DNA of 64,000 nucleotides from Nostoc punctiforme NIES-2108 (GTDB lineage Bacteria > Cyanobacteriota > Cyanobacteriia > Cyanobacteriales > Nostocaceae): the NCBI GenBank assembly GCA_003326195.1, contig LXQE01000096.1, positions 226,520 to 290,519 on the forward strand. Direction: 5' to 3'. The position numbers and the translations under genes are program-made. Numbering within the stretch: position 1 is the first letter of the stretch; each line of letters begins with the position of its first letter. This document shows positions 53,523 through 62,621 of this stretch, piece after piece. Under the pieces are notes generated by a model. That model worked only from the letters and a program-made list of their open reading frames with translations. It did no database searches and was not told the origin of the DNA.

Positions 53523-53682
53523 GCTACGGTGTATACAGAAGTCAAATTACCCCCCTTAATCCCCCCGATGCATTGGAGGGAAACCGGAAAATCTAGTTTC
53601 CTCCCCAATACATACGGGGAGGGTTAGGGAGGGGTAATTCAATGACTGGTAGTGATTCCATAACTTGTGTGTACACTGTAGC
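53523..53682. mobile_element. MITE-like element, family 2
   Basis: 160 bases with inverted ends: GCTACGGTGTATACAGAAGT (from 53523) and ACTTGTGTGTACACTGTAGC (to 53682). Interior: TTACCCCCCTTAATCCCCCC near the left and GGGGTAATTCAATGAC near the right. Partial relatives at 12703-12756 and 17640-17695. It lies 29 bases downstream of the small-protein gene copy B. Confidence 0.65.
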
Positions 53683-53710
53683 CATTTACGAGCATCGAAC
53701 AGTGTCTTTG

Positions 53711-54073
53711 TCAAGCAATAGCCTCTTGCTTAGGCTTTCGCACCGGACGTTTGCGTTCGCTTCGACGAACGCCCCCCGCCATTTTGTACTCATCGCTATT
53801 CTTGCCATACTTCGCAGCTACACTTAGTAACATGTGTTCTGTTAGTTCCATCAGCGACTTTTCGGCAACTTCTAATGCTCCCTGAGTCAGATCCACGGTG
53901 GAGAGGCTTGAGTTATAAGCTTCCAACTTGTCTTGCGTTGTTTTGATGACGGTTGCAAAGGAGTCAATTGTTACCCCATTGCCTAAGTCTAAGGTAGGAC
54001 TGATCGATTTCAAAGCCGCAATCCGACGCTGTGCTTTATCAATTACTTTAGACCCGCGTTTTGGACGTGACAT
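53711..54073 (-). CDS. Small uncharacterised protein, array-associated family (copy B)
   Basis: Protein of 120 aa, homologous to the 131 aa protein at 12901-13296. Shared features: basic start MSRPKRGSKVIDKAQRR, helical middle (TQDKLEAYNSSLSTVDLTQG), and the conserved end AAKYGKNSDEYKMAGGVRRS followed by a Lys/Arg/Pro tail. No signal peptide or membrane helix. Its start is 177 bases from the 54250-54438 tandem array, mirroring copy A. The repeated coupling of gene and array at two distant loci suggests a functional or evolutionary module. Biochemical role unknown. Confidence 0.8.
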   Translation of the reverse strand: MSRPKRGSKVIDKAQRRIAALKSISPTLDLGNGVTIDSFATVIKTTQDKLEAYNSSLSTVDLTQGALEVAEKSLMELTEHMLLSVAAKYGKNSDEYKMAGGVRRSERKRPVRKPKQEAIA

Positions 54074-54249
54074 AAATCACTTTCTTGTTATTAATAATGC
54101 GTCAGGATAAAAACTGACTTCTACCCTGAACTGTACAGCACTAGGATAAACAGATTTAGGGTTACTTGACACCCGCATGATTCAGTATATATTGATTTAT
54201 TTACGACAAATATATTGAATGGATTTATGTAAATACCCGGGGTTTGTCT

Positions 54250-54438
54250 AAATTCAATCAACGGCTACCCGAATTCAATAAACAACTGCCCGAATTCAAT
54301 CAACGGCTACCCGAATTCAATTAACGACTGTCCGAATTCAATAAACGGCTACCCGAATTCAATAAACAACTACCCGAATTCAATAAACGGCTACCCGAAT
54401 TCAATAAACAACTGCCCGAATTCAATAAACAACTGCAC
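54250..54438. repeat. 21-bp tandem array 2 (9 units)
   Basis: Nine exact 21-bp units (54250-54438). Two unit types, GAATTCAATAAACAACTGCCC and GAATTCAATCAACGGCTACCC, roughly alternate, suggesting growth by 42-bp pairs. Each unit contains the palindrome GAATTC. The array is the reverse complement family of array 3 (26328-26509). Confidence 0.95.
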
Positions 54439-54996
54439 AAATCCAAAATTCGCCCACCCTGCGGGATCTTGCTACATCCCCCAACCCCTTCTCCCAATTT
54501 TGGGAGAAGGGGAGCCAAATTTAAAGTCCCTCTCCCAAGCTTGGGAGAGGGATTTAGGGTGAGGGCAAGGGATTCATGCAAGAAGTCTAATGTGAAGAAT
54601 ATGCTTTAGATGTGTTTTTAAGCAAAGACATCTAAGTAAATACGGTAGTATATGGTTAGTGTTAGGTCATTTAGGTATTCTGTATTTTCAAGGTAGATAT
54701 GCACACAGAATTTCTCAGAACGAGGGTATAAAAATCTCATTATTTCTCAGTAGTTAACTATTGACTTGAATTTACACCCTGATTAATTTGTACAGTGCCA
54801 TTCGACTTAGATAGGTTGAGAAAAAATCAGTACTACTGAAAAGCCTTTTCATAGGGTAAATCTTTGATAAATATTACTGCTCCTAATTCTTAAGGTATAC
54901 GTCAACTTCGGTAAGTATTTTGTGTCCAAAAACAGCACTAAATTCAAGGTTGAGAACTGAAATTACTGAAAAAATGGAATCAGGTAGGTAAAAATT
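54439..54996. other. Palindrome-containing upstream region of RTX gene 2
   Basis: No gene. It holds two perfect palindromes: 54485-54512 (a 13-bp CCCCTTCTCCCAA stem) and 54527-54552 (TCCCTCTCCCAAG and its complement). Both are well-known cyanobacterial dispersed-repeat types. The remaining about 440 bases are AT-rich; the GTGCATAAA/TCGTA motif of the first RTX gene is not seen here. Confidence 0.6.
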
Positions 54997-56640
54997 ATGG
55001 CAAATATCATTGGAACCGACGGCTACGACTTACTACAGGGTGGTACTGGGAATGATACTCTCATTGGTGGTCAGGGGAATGATTATTTAACTGGTGGCGG
55101 TGGCAAGGATAAATTTGTTTACAACTTGGGTGATGGCACTGATACAATCACTGATTTCGGTGGCATAGGTAAAGGAACCAACCCGACAGCAGCAGTTATT
55201 GCTGAAGTGGATACCATCAAATTCCAGGGTGCAGGATTAACTGCTCAAAATTTATTGCTGATTCAGAATGGCAACGATCTAGAAATTACCTTTGAGGGGA
55301 ATACTAATACCGTAGTTATTCTGCAAAACTTCAAACTAGAAAACTTGGAGAATCTGAAAGCTTCTGGAGGCAACCCAGCACTTGGTAATATCCTGTTTGA
55401 TGGGCAAAATAGCATCACTGACAGCTTTAATGTCCTCAATTCCAACTCTACTGATACTAGCCTGGGCATCAAGAACACAGTAACTTTCCTCAATGACCTC
55501 AACAATAACATTACGGGGTTAGAGGACTCAAATGATGTAGTTAATGGTCAAGGCGGTAATGACAAAATCGATGGCTTGAGTGGAAATGATTTACTGCGAG
55601 GTGGTGCGGGTGATGATACCCTCATTGGTGGTGCGGGAAATGACTCTCTCATTGGTGGTACGGGGAATGACTCCCTTGTTGGCAATAATCTGCTTTCTGG
55701 GGGCTATGGCAATGATTATCTCTCCATCTCTGGCTACGAAAGCTTTAGCTACCCAGACTACGACTACAACTCTCGCTCGTCTGGTAAGAACACCCTCAAT
55801 GGTGGCGCAGGTGACGATAACTTGAGTGCTAGCGGTTCAACAGGCAATAATTTGCTCTCTGGGGACGATGGCAATGATAATCTCTCCATCTCTGGCTATT
55901 ACAATGGAGGTAACTACGGAGCCGACGACTCTCGCTCGTCTGGTAAGAACACCCTCAACGGTGGTGCAGGTAAAGATACCTTGAGTGCTGGCGGTTCAAC
56001 AGGCGATAATTTGCTTTCTGGGGGTGATGGCAATGATTATCTCTCCATTTCTGGCTACTACAATTACACTCCTAGCGACCCGTATTCACCGCGCGATGTC
56101 TCCATTACATACGAGTCTCGCTCGTCTGGAAAAAACACTCTTAATGGTGGCACTGGGGACGATAACTTGGATGCTACTAATTCAAAAGGTAATAACTTAC
56201 TGGATGGTGGCGCAGGGAATGATTATATCTCTGCCTCTAGCGCCTCTGGTAAGAACACAATCTATGGTGGCAGTGGGAATGATACCCTTATAGGTGGCTT
56301 TGGTAATGACACCCTCTATGGAGGCACTGATAGAGATACCTTTGTTTTCAATACTTACAATAAAGGTGTTGACAGTATTTATGACTTCAACGCGACTAAT
56401 GAACTGATTCAAGTATCGGCTGCTGGCTTTGGCGGGGGGTTATCGCTAGGTTCACTTAAGACAAATCAGTTTACCCTCGGAACATCTGCGACGACAAGCA
56501 ATCAACGATTTATCTATAACAGTGCTACAGGTGGACTGTTCTTTGACCTTGATGGCAGTGCGTCTGGGTTTACTCAGGTAAAATTTGCACAATTATCTAC
56601 TGGTTTGTCAGTCAGCGTAAACAATTTTGTGGTTGTTTAA
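54997..56640 (+). CDS. RTX / haemolysin-type calcium-binding protein 2
   Basis: Protein of 547 aa beginning [20 protein letters not shown] and filled with GGxGxDxL calcium-binding nonapeptides. Between residues about 225 and 420 a 50-70-residue block recurs three times ([16 protein letters not shown] ... [19 protein letters not shown]), with short Tyr/Pro/Asp-rich inserts of differing length. The C-terminal segment ([38 protein letters not shown]) is like that of protein 1 and probably carries the type I export signal. No catalytic domain recognised. Surface or extracellular location inferred. Confidence 0.88.
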   Translation: MANIIGTDGYDLLQGGTGNDTLIGGQGNDYLTGGGGKDKFVYNLGDGTDTITDFGGIGKGTNPTAAVIAEVDTIKFQGAGLTAQNLLLIQNGNDLEITFEGNTNTVVILQNFKLENLENLKASGGNPALGNILFDGQNSITDSFNVLNSNSTDTSLGIKNTVTFLNDLNNNITGLEDSNDVVNGQGGNDKIDGLSGNDLLRGGAGDDTLIGGAGNDSLIGGTGNDSLVGNNLLSGGYGNDYLSISGYESFSYPDYDYNSRSSGKNTLNGGAGDDNLSASGSTGNNLLSGDDGNDNLSISGYYNGGNYGADDSRSSGKNTLNGGAGKDTLSAGGSTGDNLLSGGDGNDYLSISGYYNYTPSDPYSPRDVSITYESRSSGKNTLNGGTGDDNLDATNSKGNNLLDGGAGNDYISASSASGKNTIYGGSGNDTLIGGFGNDTLYGGTDRDTFVFNTYNKGVDSIYDFNATNELIQVSAAGFGGGLSLGSLKTNQFTLGTSATTSNQRFIYNSATGGLFFDLDGSASGFTQVKFAQLSTGLSVSVNNFVVV

Positions 56641-56818
56641 TCAGAATTAGCGCTCTTTGATCGCCAAACGGTACGGTTTGCGAGGTGCTATTTTTAGCGT
56701 CTCGCATTCGATTATTTAATGCAAGCCATTTTGTTAAGCGATCGCGATTCTTGCAGAGATAATACAGTAGAATTCAGAATTCAGAATTCAGGAGTAAAAC
56801 ACAATACGATTCATTTCC

Positions 56819-58411
56819 TTAAAGTTGTTCTTGCTCAACTTGTGGCAGATCATTGGGTGCGCCGCAGGCAGAAATATTACCTGTAAAATTGATATCCGCC
56901 ACCAGTTCTGGATGTTCTTGCTTTTGTTGCGTGATTTGTTCGCGGGTGAAAATCTTCGATTCATCAAAACCTAGCTCAATTTCGGTGTGTAAGCCTTTGT
57001 ACTTAACTCGTTTAAGGTTGTAGAAACGTTTGTTGAGAGTGGTTTTTACGAAAGCTTTCAAGCAACCTAAAAGATACTTGCGTTTAAAGGGGTCTTTAAC
57101 AAACCAATACTCAATGGTTTTGCGGAGGTAAAAACGGGCATAGTTTCGCAGTACTCCTTTGAGAACATCCTCCCGTTCCATTGCATCTGGTTTCATTATT
57201 GGGGTGACAAAGTTATATTGGGAATAATCCCGAACTTCTACGCGATCGCCTAATTCTTCAAATAACTCGGAAAATGGCCAAGGGGTAAACATATTCCAGT
57301 TGGCCATGTCTGTTTGCCAATCCAAAGCCATCTGATAGGTTTGCTCAATCGTCTCTGGGGTTTCATTCTCTAAACCCATAATAAATTGAGCCTCAGCAAC
57401 CATGCCGTTTTGCTTTAACAGTTGAATAGCCCGCTTGTTTTGTTCGATAGTCGTTTCTTTACGGAACAAATTCAACTTCAACTGTGCAGCTGCTTCTGTA
57501 CCCAAGGAAACATGAACCAATCCCGCTTTCCGGTAAAGAGGTAATTCTTGCTCATCCCGCAATATATCTGTTACCCGTGTATTGATTCCCCAATAAACAC
57601 CTAGATTGCGTTCGATCAACTCGTTACATAGGTCAATAAATTTAGGTTTATTAATGGTTGGTTCTTCATCGGCAAGAATGAAAAAACCAACTTTGTGCTG
57701 TTTCACCAAGATTTCAATTTGATCGACAAATTTCTTGGGAGTGCCAGAACGGTATTTGCGCCAGAATTTCCACTGGGAACAAAAACGGCAGGTGAAGGGA
57801 CATCCTCTAGCGTAGTTGGGAACCGCCACTCGCACGTTGAGGGGAGTATAGATATATTTACTCCAATCTAATAGGCTCCAATCTGGGGTAAGGGTATCCA
57901 AGTCAGCGATTGGGGGATGGGCTGGTGTAGCGATAACTTGCCCATCTTCTAAGAAGGCAATGCCTAAGATATTGCGGCGCTCTGTACGATCTGTACCATT
58001 AGCGATCGCATTCAGCAAATTAACTGTAATCTCTTCTCCTTCTCCGCGAATAATGTAATCTACCCAAGGAGCTTCGTTGAGAACTTCATTGTACATATAG
58101 GTAGGGTGAACCCCACCCATAATTGTCTTGGCTTGAGGGCAAACTTCTTTAACTATCTTCAGGGTTTTTTCAGATTGGTAAATCATCGGCGTGATTGCTG
58201 TTGCCAACACGACATCCGGCTGATGTTTAGCGATCATTTTTGCTAAAGCATCATCTGAAATATCATCAGTCATAGCATCAATAAAGCAAATATCGCTCAA
58301 GCCAGCCGTCTTTAATGCCCCACCAACATAAGGAACCCAAGAAGGTGGCCAATTACCAGCAATTTCTGCACCACCAGAATGATAATTGGGTTGAATCATC
58401 ATAATCCGCAT
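56819..58411 (-). CDS. bchE: BchE-type anaerobic Mg-protoporphyrin monomethyl ester cyclase
   Basis: B12-dependent radical SAM enzyme of 530 aa. It would form the chlorophyll E-ring from Mg-protoporphyrin IX monomethyl ester without molecular oxygen. Residues 1-140 are the cobalamin-binding domain, with the family start PNYHSGGAEIAGNWPPSW. The radical SAM cluster is bound by Cys204, Cys208 and Cys211 (ARGCPFTCRFCSQWKFWR). Further BchE-like blocks are GFFILADEEPTI, VSLGTEAAAQLKL and YNFVTPIMKPDAM. Cyanobacteria normally also use an oxygen-dependent AcsF/ChlE cyclase, so this would serve low-oxygen conditions. It is a single gene, and activity has been questioned for some cyanobacterial homologues. 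Confidence 0.85.
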   Translation of the reverse strand: MRIMMIQPNYHSGGAEIAGNWPPSWVPYVGGALKTAGLSDICFIDAMTDDISDDALAKMIAKHQPDVVLATAITPMIYQSEKTLKIVKEVCPQAKTIMGGVHPTYMYNEVLNEAPWVDYIIRGEGEEITVNLLNAIANGTDRTERRNILGIAFLEDGQVIATPAHPPIADLDTLTPDWSLLDWSKYIYTPLNVRVAVPNYARGCPFTCRFCSQWKFWRKYRSGTPKKFVDQIEILVKQHKVGFFILADEEPTINKPKFIDLCNELIERNLGVYWGINTRVTDILRDEQELPLYRKAGLVHVSLGTEAAAQLKLNLFRKETTIEQNKRAIQLLKQNGMVAEAQFIMGLENETPETIEQTYQMALDWQTDMANWNMFTPWPFSELFEELGDRVEVRDYSQYNFVTPIMKPDAMEREDVLKGVLRNYARFYLRKTIEYWFVKDPFKRKYLLGCLKAFVKTTLNKRFYNLKRVKYKGLHTEIELGFDESKIFTREQITQQKQEHPELVADINFTGNISACGAPNDLPQVEQEQL

Positions 58412-58929
58412 AATCTACCTCCTAATTCTTACGAGACTAGTACCGCAAGGCGGAATTAAAAATTAAAAATTAAAAATGAATACAGCATAAGGATTTCGTT
58501 GATTTGGAATGATTGGTTTATTTCTGCCGTGTTGTACTAGAGGAATCAACAATTGAAAATATCTTGCCTTAAACAACACAAAAATCAAAATAAAAACAGA
58601 GAAAGACTGATGGATAAATTCTTGCTAATCGAGATGAAATAAATATGCAAAAACCTACCAATTGAATTGCTGGTAAAAATTTGTTATTTTACGATTATCA
58701 TTTTTACCATTTAAATCTATTCACTACATAACTATACAGCTATGCAAACTTGATGACAAAGAAATTTTCTCAAAACTTAATCTTCATAAACCTTCTACTG
58801 AGTTGCATTTGCAATCAGGTATCATAAGGGATTAACCAGACTTCTAATGAACTGCGGTTAATTATTTCTTAATAGAGGAATCGCCAGTTAGAGACTTGAT
58901 GTCAAAACTAAACAGTTAAAAATTCTTTT
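58412..58929. other. Divergent promoter region of bchE and urtE
   Basis: About 520 AT-rich bases, no gene. A GCATAAGGATTT stretch (about 58485) resembles the first bases of the duplicated leader blocks at 20401 and 21161, but the two-box motif is absent. An AAATTAAAAATTAAAAATG simple repeat occurs at about 58455. Confidence 0.4.
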
Positions 58930-59628
58930 ATGCTAAAAATTTCTAACCTCAACGTTTATTACGGCGAAAGCCATATTCTCCGCAACGTAGATTTGAGCGT
59001 ACCATCGGGGCAAATGGTTTGCCTAATTGGACGCAATGGTGTCGGAAAAACGACCTTACTCAAAACTATCATGGGTTTACTCAAACCCCGCAGCGGTACT
59101 ATTAATTTAGCTGAAGAATTAATCAACTCCAAATCCCCAGACCAAAGGGCAAAGTTGGGAATTGGTTATGTGCCTCAAGGGCGAGAAATTATACCTCGGT
59201 TGACAGTTAAAGAAAATTTACTGCTGGGGTTGGAAGCTAGACGCAAACCAGTAAAAAAAGCAGAAATTTCAGAGGAAGTTTTTAGCTTATTTCCGGTGTT
59301 AAAAACAATGCTTTCGCGGATGGGTGGTGATTTAAGTGGAGGACAGCAGCAACAATTAGCGATCGCACGTGCTTTAATGGGAGAACCTCAATTACTCGTT
59401 TTAGATGAACCTACCGAAGGTATTCAACCCTCAATTATCCTAGAAATTGAAGCCGCAGTCCGTCGCATCGTTGAAACCACAGGTATTTCGGTATTATTAG
59501 TAGAGCAACATTTACACTTTGTCCGTCAAGCTGATTACTATTACGCCATGCAAAAAGGTGGTATTGTCGCCTCCGGTTCCACCACCGAACTTAGCCAAGA
59601 TGTGATTCAGCGCTTTTTAGCTGTTTAA
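58930..59628 (+). CDS. urtE: Urea ABC transporter ATPase subunit UrtE (solitary)
   Basis: ATP-binding subunit of a branched-chain-amide/urea-type ABC transporter, 232 aa. Walker A GRNGVGKTT, Q-loop YVPQGREI, signature LSGGQQQQLAIARAL, Walker B LLVLDEPTEG and H-loop VEQH are all present. YYGESHILRNVDLSVPSGQM and QGREIIPRLTVKENLLLGL are as in UrtE rather than LivF. Usually it ends the urtABCDE operon; here no other urt gene is adjacent, so the operon is split or this is an extra copy. Its last 38 bases overlap the convergent membrane-protein gene. Confidence 0.88.
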   Translation: MLKISNLNVYYGESHILRNVDLSVPSGQMVCLIGRNGVGKTTLLKTIMGLLKPRSGTINLAEELINSKSPDQRAKLGIGYVPQGREIIPRLTVKENLLLGLEARRKPVKKAEISEEVFSLFPVLKTMLSRMGGDLSGGQQQQLAIARALMGEPQLLVLDEPTEGIQPSIILEIEAAVRRIVETTGISVLLVEQHLHFVRQADYYYAMQKGGIVASGSTTELSQDVIQRFLAV

Positions 59629-60331
59629 TTTTGGAGATATCTATATCAATAGTATCAGAAGCAATCAAGTCTGCTGCTTCTTGTAAAAGCTCATGCTGTT
59701 CCTTTTGAATTGCTTCCAAGCGATGAGAAATTTCTGCTAATCGCTGTTGTTTCTTTGGTTGAAAATTTTCAGGTAGTAAAACTGGTAGATTATCAGTTTT
59801 TTTTGAGTCTGTGATTTGTTGAACAGCAAAACTGCCAACTTTAGTTAAGGATTGAAAACTAACTTTAATCAAAGCCTGAAGCAATTTGAACGGAACTTTG
59901 AGTATTGACCAACTAGCAGTTTCAATTAAACGGACAATTGCTTTGATGATGCTCCACAGTAGAGCAAGTGCAAACAGCAAAATTACTACACTAATAATTG
60001 GGTGATTAGTCGCCCAACCTAGTATTTGAACTAACCGAAAAAATATCGGGTGTTGTGTCAACCAATCACTTGCAGAAGATGCCATTGCATCTTTAACTGC
60101 GCCCGATGTTGTACTCTTAAATTTATCAGCAGTTTGCCAAGTTTGTTCTAAGCTTGTCGTAACTGTATCAATTGCTTTATCAGTTGTTGTAGTGGCTGTT
60201 GTCTTCAAAGACTCACCAGCTTGTTGTGCTGAGTTACTTAGAGAGTTAACACTTCCACCCACAAAATCTTTCACATTTTGCCAGCGTTGTAAAACTCCAT
60301 TAGGTAAATGTACGTCTATTTGGGATGTCAT
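59591..60331 (-). CDS. Hypothetical membrane protein
   Basis: Protein of 246 aa. Residues about 25-90 are Thr/Ser-rich and helical (QAGESLKTTATTTTDKAIDT). One or two hydrophobic segments lie around 110-150 (HPIISVVILLFALALLWSII), followed by an amphipathic helix and a C-terminal coiled coil (RLAEISHRLEAIQKEQHELL). No named domain known to me. The C-terminal 12 codons overlap urtE on the opposite strand. Eight bases separate its start from the stop of the P450 gene upstream on the same strand, suggesting co-transcription. Confidence 0.75.
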   Translation of the reverse strand: MTSQIDVHLPNGVLQRWQNVKDFVGGSVNSLSNSAQQAGESLKTTATTTTDKAIDTVTTSLEQTWQTADKFKSTTSGAVKDAMASSASDWLTQHPIFFRLVQILGWATNHPIISVVILLFALALLWSIIKAIVRLIETASWSILKVPFKLLQALIKVSFQSLTKVGSFAVQQITDSKKTDNLPVLLPENFQPKKQQRLAEISHRLEAIQKEQHELLQEAADLIASDTIDIDISKIKQLKSAESHLG

Positions 60332-60339
60332 AAAACATT

Positions 60340-61653
60340 TTACCGAGGTTGAAATCTAACCCGCAACCCATCTTTAGGGCGATTAGTGGGAACCACAACT
60401 TCCTCTAAACTTTGATTGGGTAATATCTCCCAATGATAATTGCGTAGAAGATGAGCAGCAACAATCTTCATTTCCATTTTGGCAAAGGCTAGGCCAATAC
60501 AGATACGTGGCCCACCGCCAAAACCAACTAAACTAAAAGGATACTTTTTATGTTCTTGGCGCTGGGGACTGAAACGGTCTGGCTCAAACAGGTCTGGTTC
60601 AGAATAAATTTCTTTAATTCGGTGAGTAACTGCAATTGAATAGTATAACTGCCAACCAGCAGGAACGTGATAACCTTTAAACTCAAAGTCTTTAATTACG
60701 CCACGAAATCCGCCTCCGACAGGTTGATGCAATCTTTCAACTTCCCACAAAACCTGCTCTAAATAGGGCATTTTCCCTAATTGTTCTAAATCCAAATTAC
60801 CTTTACTTGCAAGTTGCAATTGTTCAACTCTTGCTTTTTCGAGTACTTCTGGATGACGGGCTAACTCTACACACAACCAAGTCAGCATCGAAGTAGTAGT
60901 TTCATGTCCAGCAAAGAGTAACAGCACCGCTTGGGCAATGAGTTCTTTTTCGCTGAGGCTATTACCATCTTCATCTCTAGCTTGGATTAACAAGCTGATG
61001 GTATCTTTTGTTGGGTTTTGCTGGCGTTCTCTGACAACTTGAGTTAGATGTTCTAAAATCTGATTACGAGCGGCTATAGCTTTACCAAATGTAGTAAATG
61101 GTAAGGGCAACGGGTTAATAGCAAACAGCCCATTGGTCAAGGTTGTAAACAACTCGCTCAGGCGCACGCATTCAGGCCCAGGACGCGTACCCAACAGCAA
61201 TTGACTAGCAATATCAAATGTCAGCTGTTTAAATTCTGGAAACCAAGTAAACTCCTGTTTTTTCTGCCACTTTTGCAGATAACTACGTGTAATATCTTCC
61301 ATTGTGGAGACATAATTCGCCAATGCTGGGCCATGCAATGCCGGCATCATCAAGCGGCGGTTTCTGCGGTGTTCTTCTCCATCTTGCAGAAAAAGTGATT
61401 CACCCAGTAATGTCTTGAAATTATCAGGCCATCCCTCGCGCCAAGAAAAATTCTCCATTTGGCTTGACAAAACCAACTCTAATGCTTCCGGCCCGACCAT
61501 CACTACAGTCGGTCTGCCAAGAAGATGAGTTTTGAAGATGGGCCCATACTGGCGATAGCGCTTTTTAGCGAAATCGCGGTCGAAAAGAAAGGAGAGTGTT
61601 TCACCTAATACAGGTATACCAAAGCTTCCAGGAGGAATTTGATGACTTTTCAT
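60340..61653 (-). CDS. Cytochrome P450, CYP120-like
   Basis: Heme monooxygenase of about 437 aa resembling CYP120 of cyanobacteria (retinoid-hydroxylating in the characterised member): IPPGSFGIPVLGETLSFL start, I-helix AGHETTTSM, ExxR motif EVERLHQ and heme loop FGGGPRICIG. Met at 61653 is chosen because it aligns with the family start (MKSHQIPPGS). The frame extends to 61791, but the extra 46 codons include a dispersed GCCGTAGGCATCGCAGC repeat and look non-coding. Substrate not known; a carotenoid or retinoid is plausible from the family. Likely co-transcribed with the following membrane-protein gene. Confidence 0.93.
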   Translation of the reverse strand: MKSHQIPPGSFGIPVLGETLSFLFDRDFAKKRYRQYGPIFKTHLLGRPTVVMVGPEALELVLSSQMENFSWREGWPDNFKTLLGESLFLQDGEEHRRNRRLMMPALHGPALANYVSTMEDITRSYLQKWQKKQEFTWFPEFKQLTFDIASQLLLGTRPGPECVRLSELFTTLTNGLFAINPLPLPFTTFGKAIAARNQILEHLTQVVRERQQNPTKDTISLLIQARDEDGNSLSEKELIAQAVLLLFAGHETTTSMLTWLCVELARHPEVLEKARVEQLQLASKGNLDLEQLGKMPYLEQVLWEVERLHQPVGGGFRGVIKDFEFKGYHVPAGWQLYYSIAVTHRIKEIYSEPDLFEPDRFSPQRQEHKKYPFSLVGFGGGPRICIGLAFAKMEMKIVAAHLLRNYHWEILPNQSLEEVVVPTNRPKDGLRVRFQPR

Positions 61654-61921
61654 ATCTCTAAGGGTAGCTATGAAAAAGTTAACACGATATTCCAACTCTG
61701 CTGCGTTAGCAAAGCTCGCCGTAGGCATCGCAGCACTCCAAAATATTCTTAGTACTTTCAAATATCTTTGTCTTTTGCACCCATAGCCCAAAATGTGTCA
61801 TCTGTCATGACATTTCCCAAGATTACATAAGAAATTTATATAATTTTAATATTACTTTTTATTCAATAAAATTGCTGAACGTTAAGATGTTGTGGATCTA
61901 TTGTTGAAAAGTCAAAATTCT

Positions 61922-62527
61922 ATGCATTTGGATTTACCACAACTGATTAAATCACTTGGCTATTTTGGGGTCTGGGCGATTGTATTTGCTGAATCTGGCT
62001 TGTTAATTGGTTTTTTTCTGCCTGGGGATAGTTTATTGTTCACCGCTGGATTTGTTGCATCTCAGAATTTATTGAACATTTGGGTTCTAATAATTGGTGC
62101 TTTTATTTGTGCAGTCTTAGGTGACAATGTTGGCTATGTGACTGGGCATAAATTTGGCAGAAGACTATTTAATAAGGAAGATTCATGGCTGTTTCATAAA
62201 AAACATCTTGTGAAAACCCAGAACTTTTATCACCAGCACGGTAAAAAAACGATTGTTTTAGCACGCTTTTTACCCATTGTACGGACTTTCGCGCCCATTG
62301 TGGCCGGGATTGGTGCAATGCATTATCGCACATTTATGTCTTACAACTTAATTGGTGGCTTTCTTTGGACATTTGGCATTACCCTATTAGGGTTTTTCTT
62401 AGGAAAATCTCTGCCACCTGAACAGGTAGATAAGTATTTGTTACCGATTATTGGATTAATTATAGTTATTTCTTTAGTACCATCGATTATTCATTTGGTA
62501 CAAGAAAATAGAGCAAACAAAAGTTGA
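61922..62527 (+). CDS. DedA-family membrane protein
   Basis: Integral membrane protein of about 201 aa in the DedA/SNARE-associated family, linked in other bacteria to lipid flipping and envelope integrity. Motifs: ESGLLIGFFLPGDSLLFTAGF, GDNVGYVTGHKFGRRLF, and ARFLPIVRTFAPIVAGIGAM with the conserved Arg. Start uncertain: the GTG at 61892 would add ten residues; ATG 61922 is favoured. It stands alone, about 270 bases from the P450 gene's alternative start. Confidence 0.9.
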   Translation: MHLDLPQLIKSLGYFGVWAIVFAESGLLIGFFLPGDSLLFTAGFVASQNLLNIWVLIIGAFICAVLGDNVGYVTGHKFGRRLFNKEDSWLFHKKHLVKTQNFYHQHGKKTIVLARFLPIVRTFAPIVAGIGAMHYRTFMSYNLIGGFLWTFGITLLGFFLGKSLPPEQVDKYLLPIIGLIIVISLVPSIIHLVQENRANKS

Positions 62528-62621
62528 AATATTTTTTGTAGCTCTTTAGTAGATGTTTTATTGTAGAGACAAGTATATTGATTTACTGAAGCCATAAACA
62601 TCAGAGCTTGATCTTACCCTC

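Noticed and set aside
58484..58510. Further copy of the GTGCATAAA/TCGTA regulatory motif before bchE/urtE
   Set aside because: Only GCATAAGGATTT is shared with the leader blocks; the two spaced boxes are missing.
61654..61791. N-terminal extension of the P450
   Set aside because: It includes a dispersed repeat and precedes the family-typical start at 61653.
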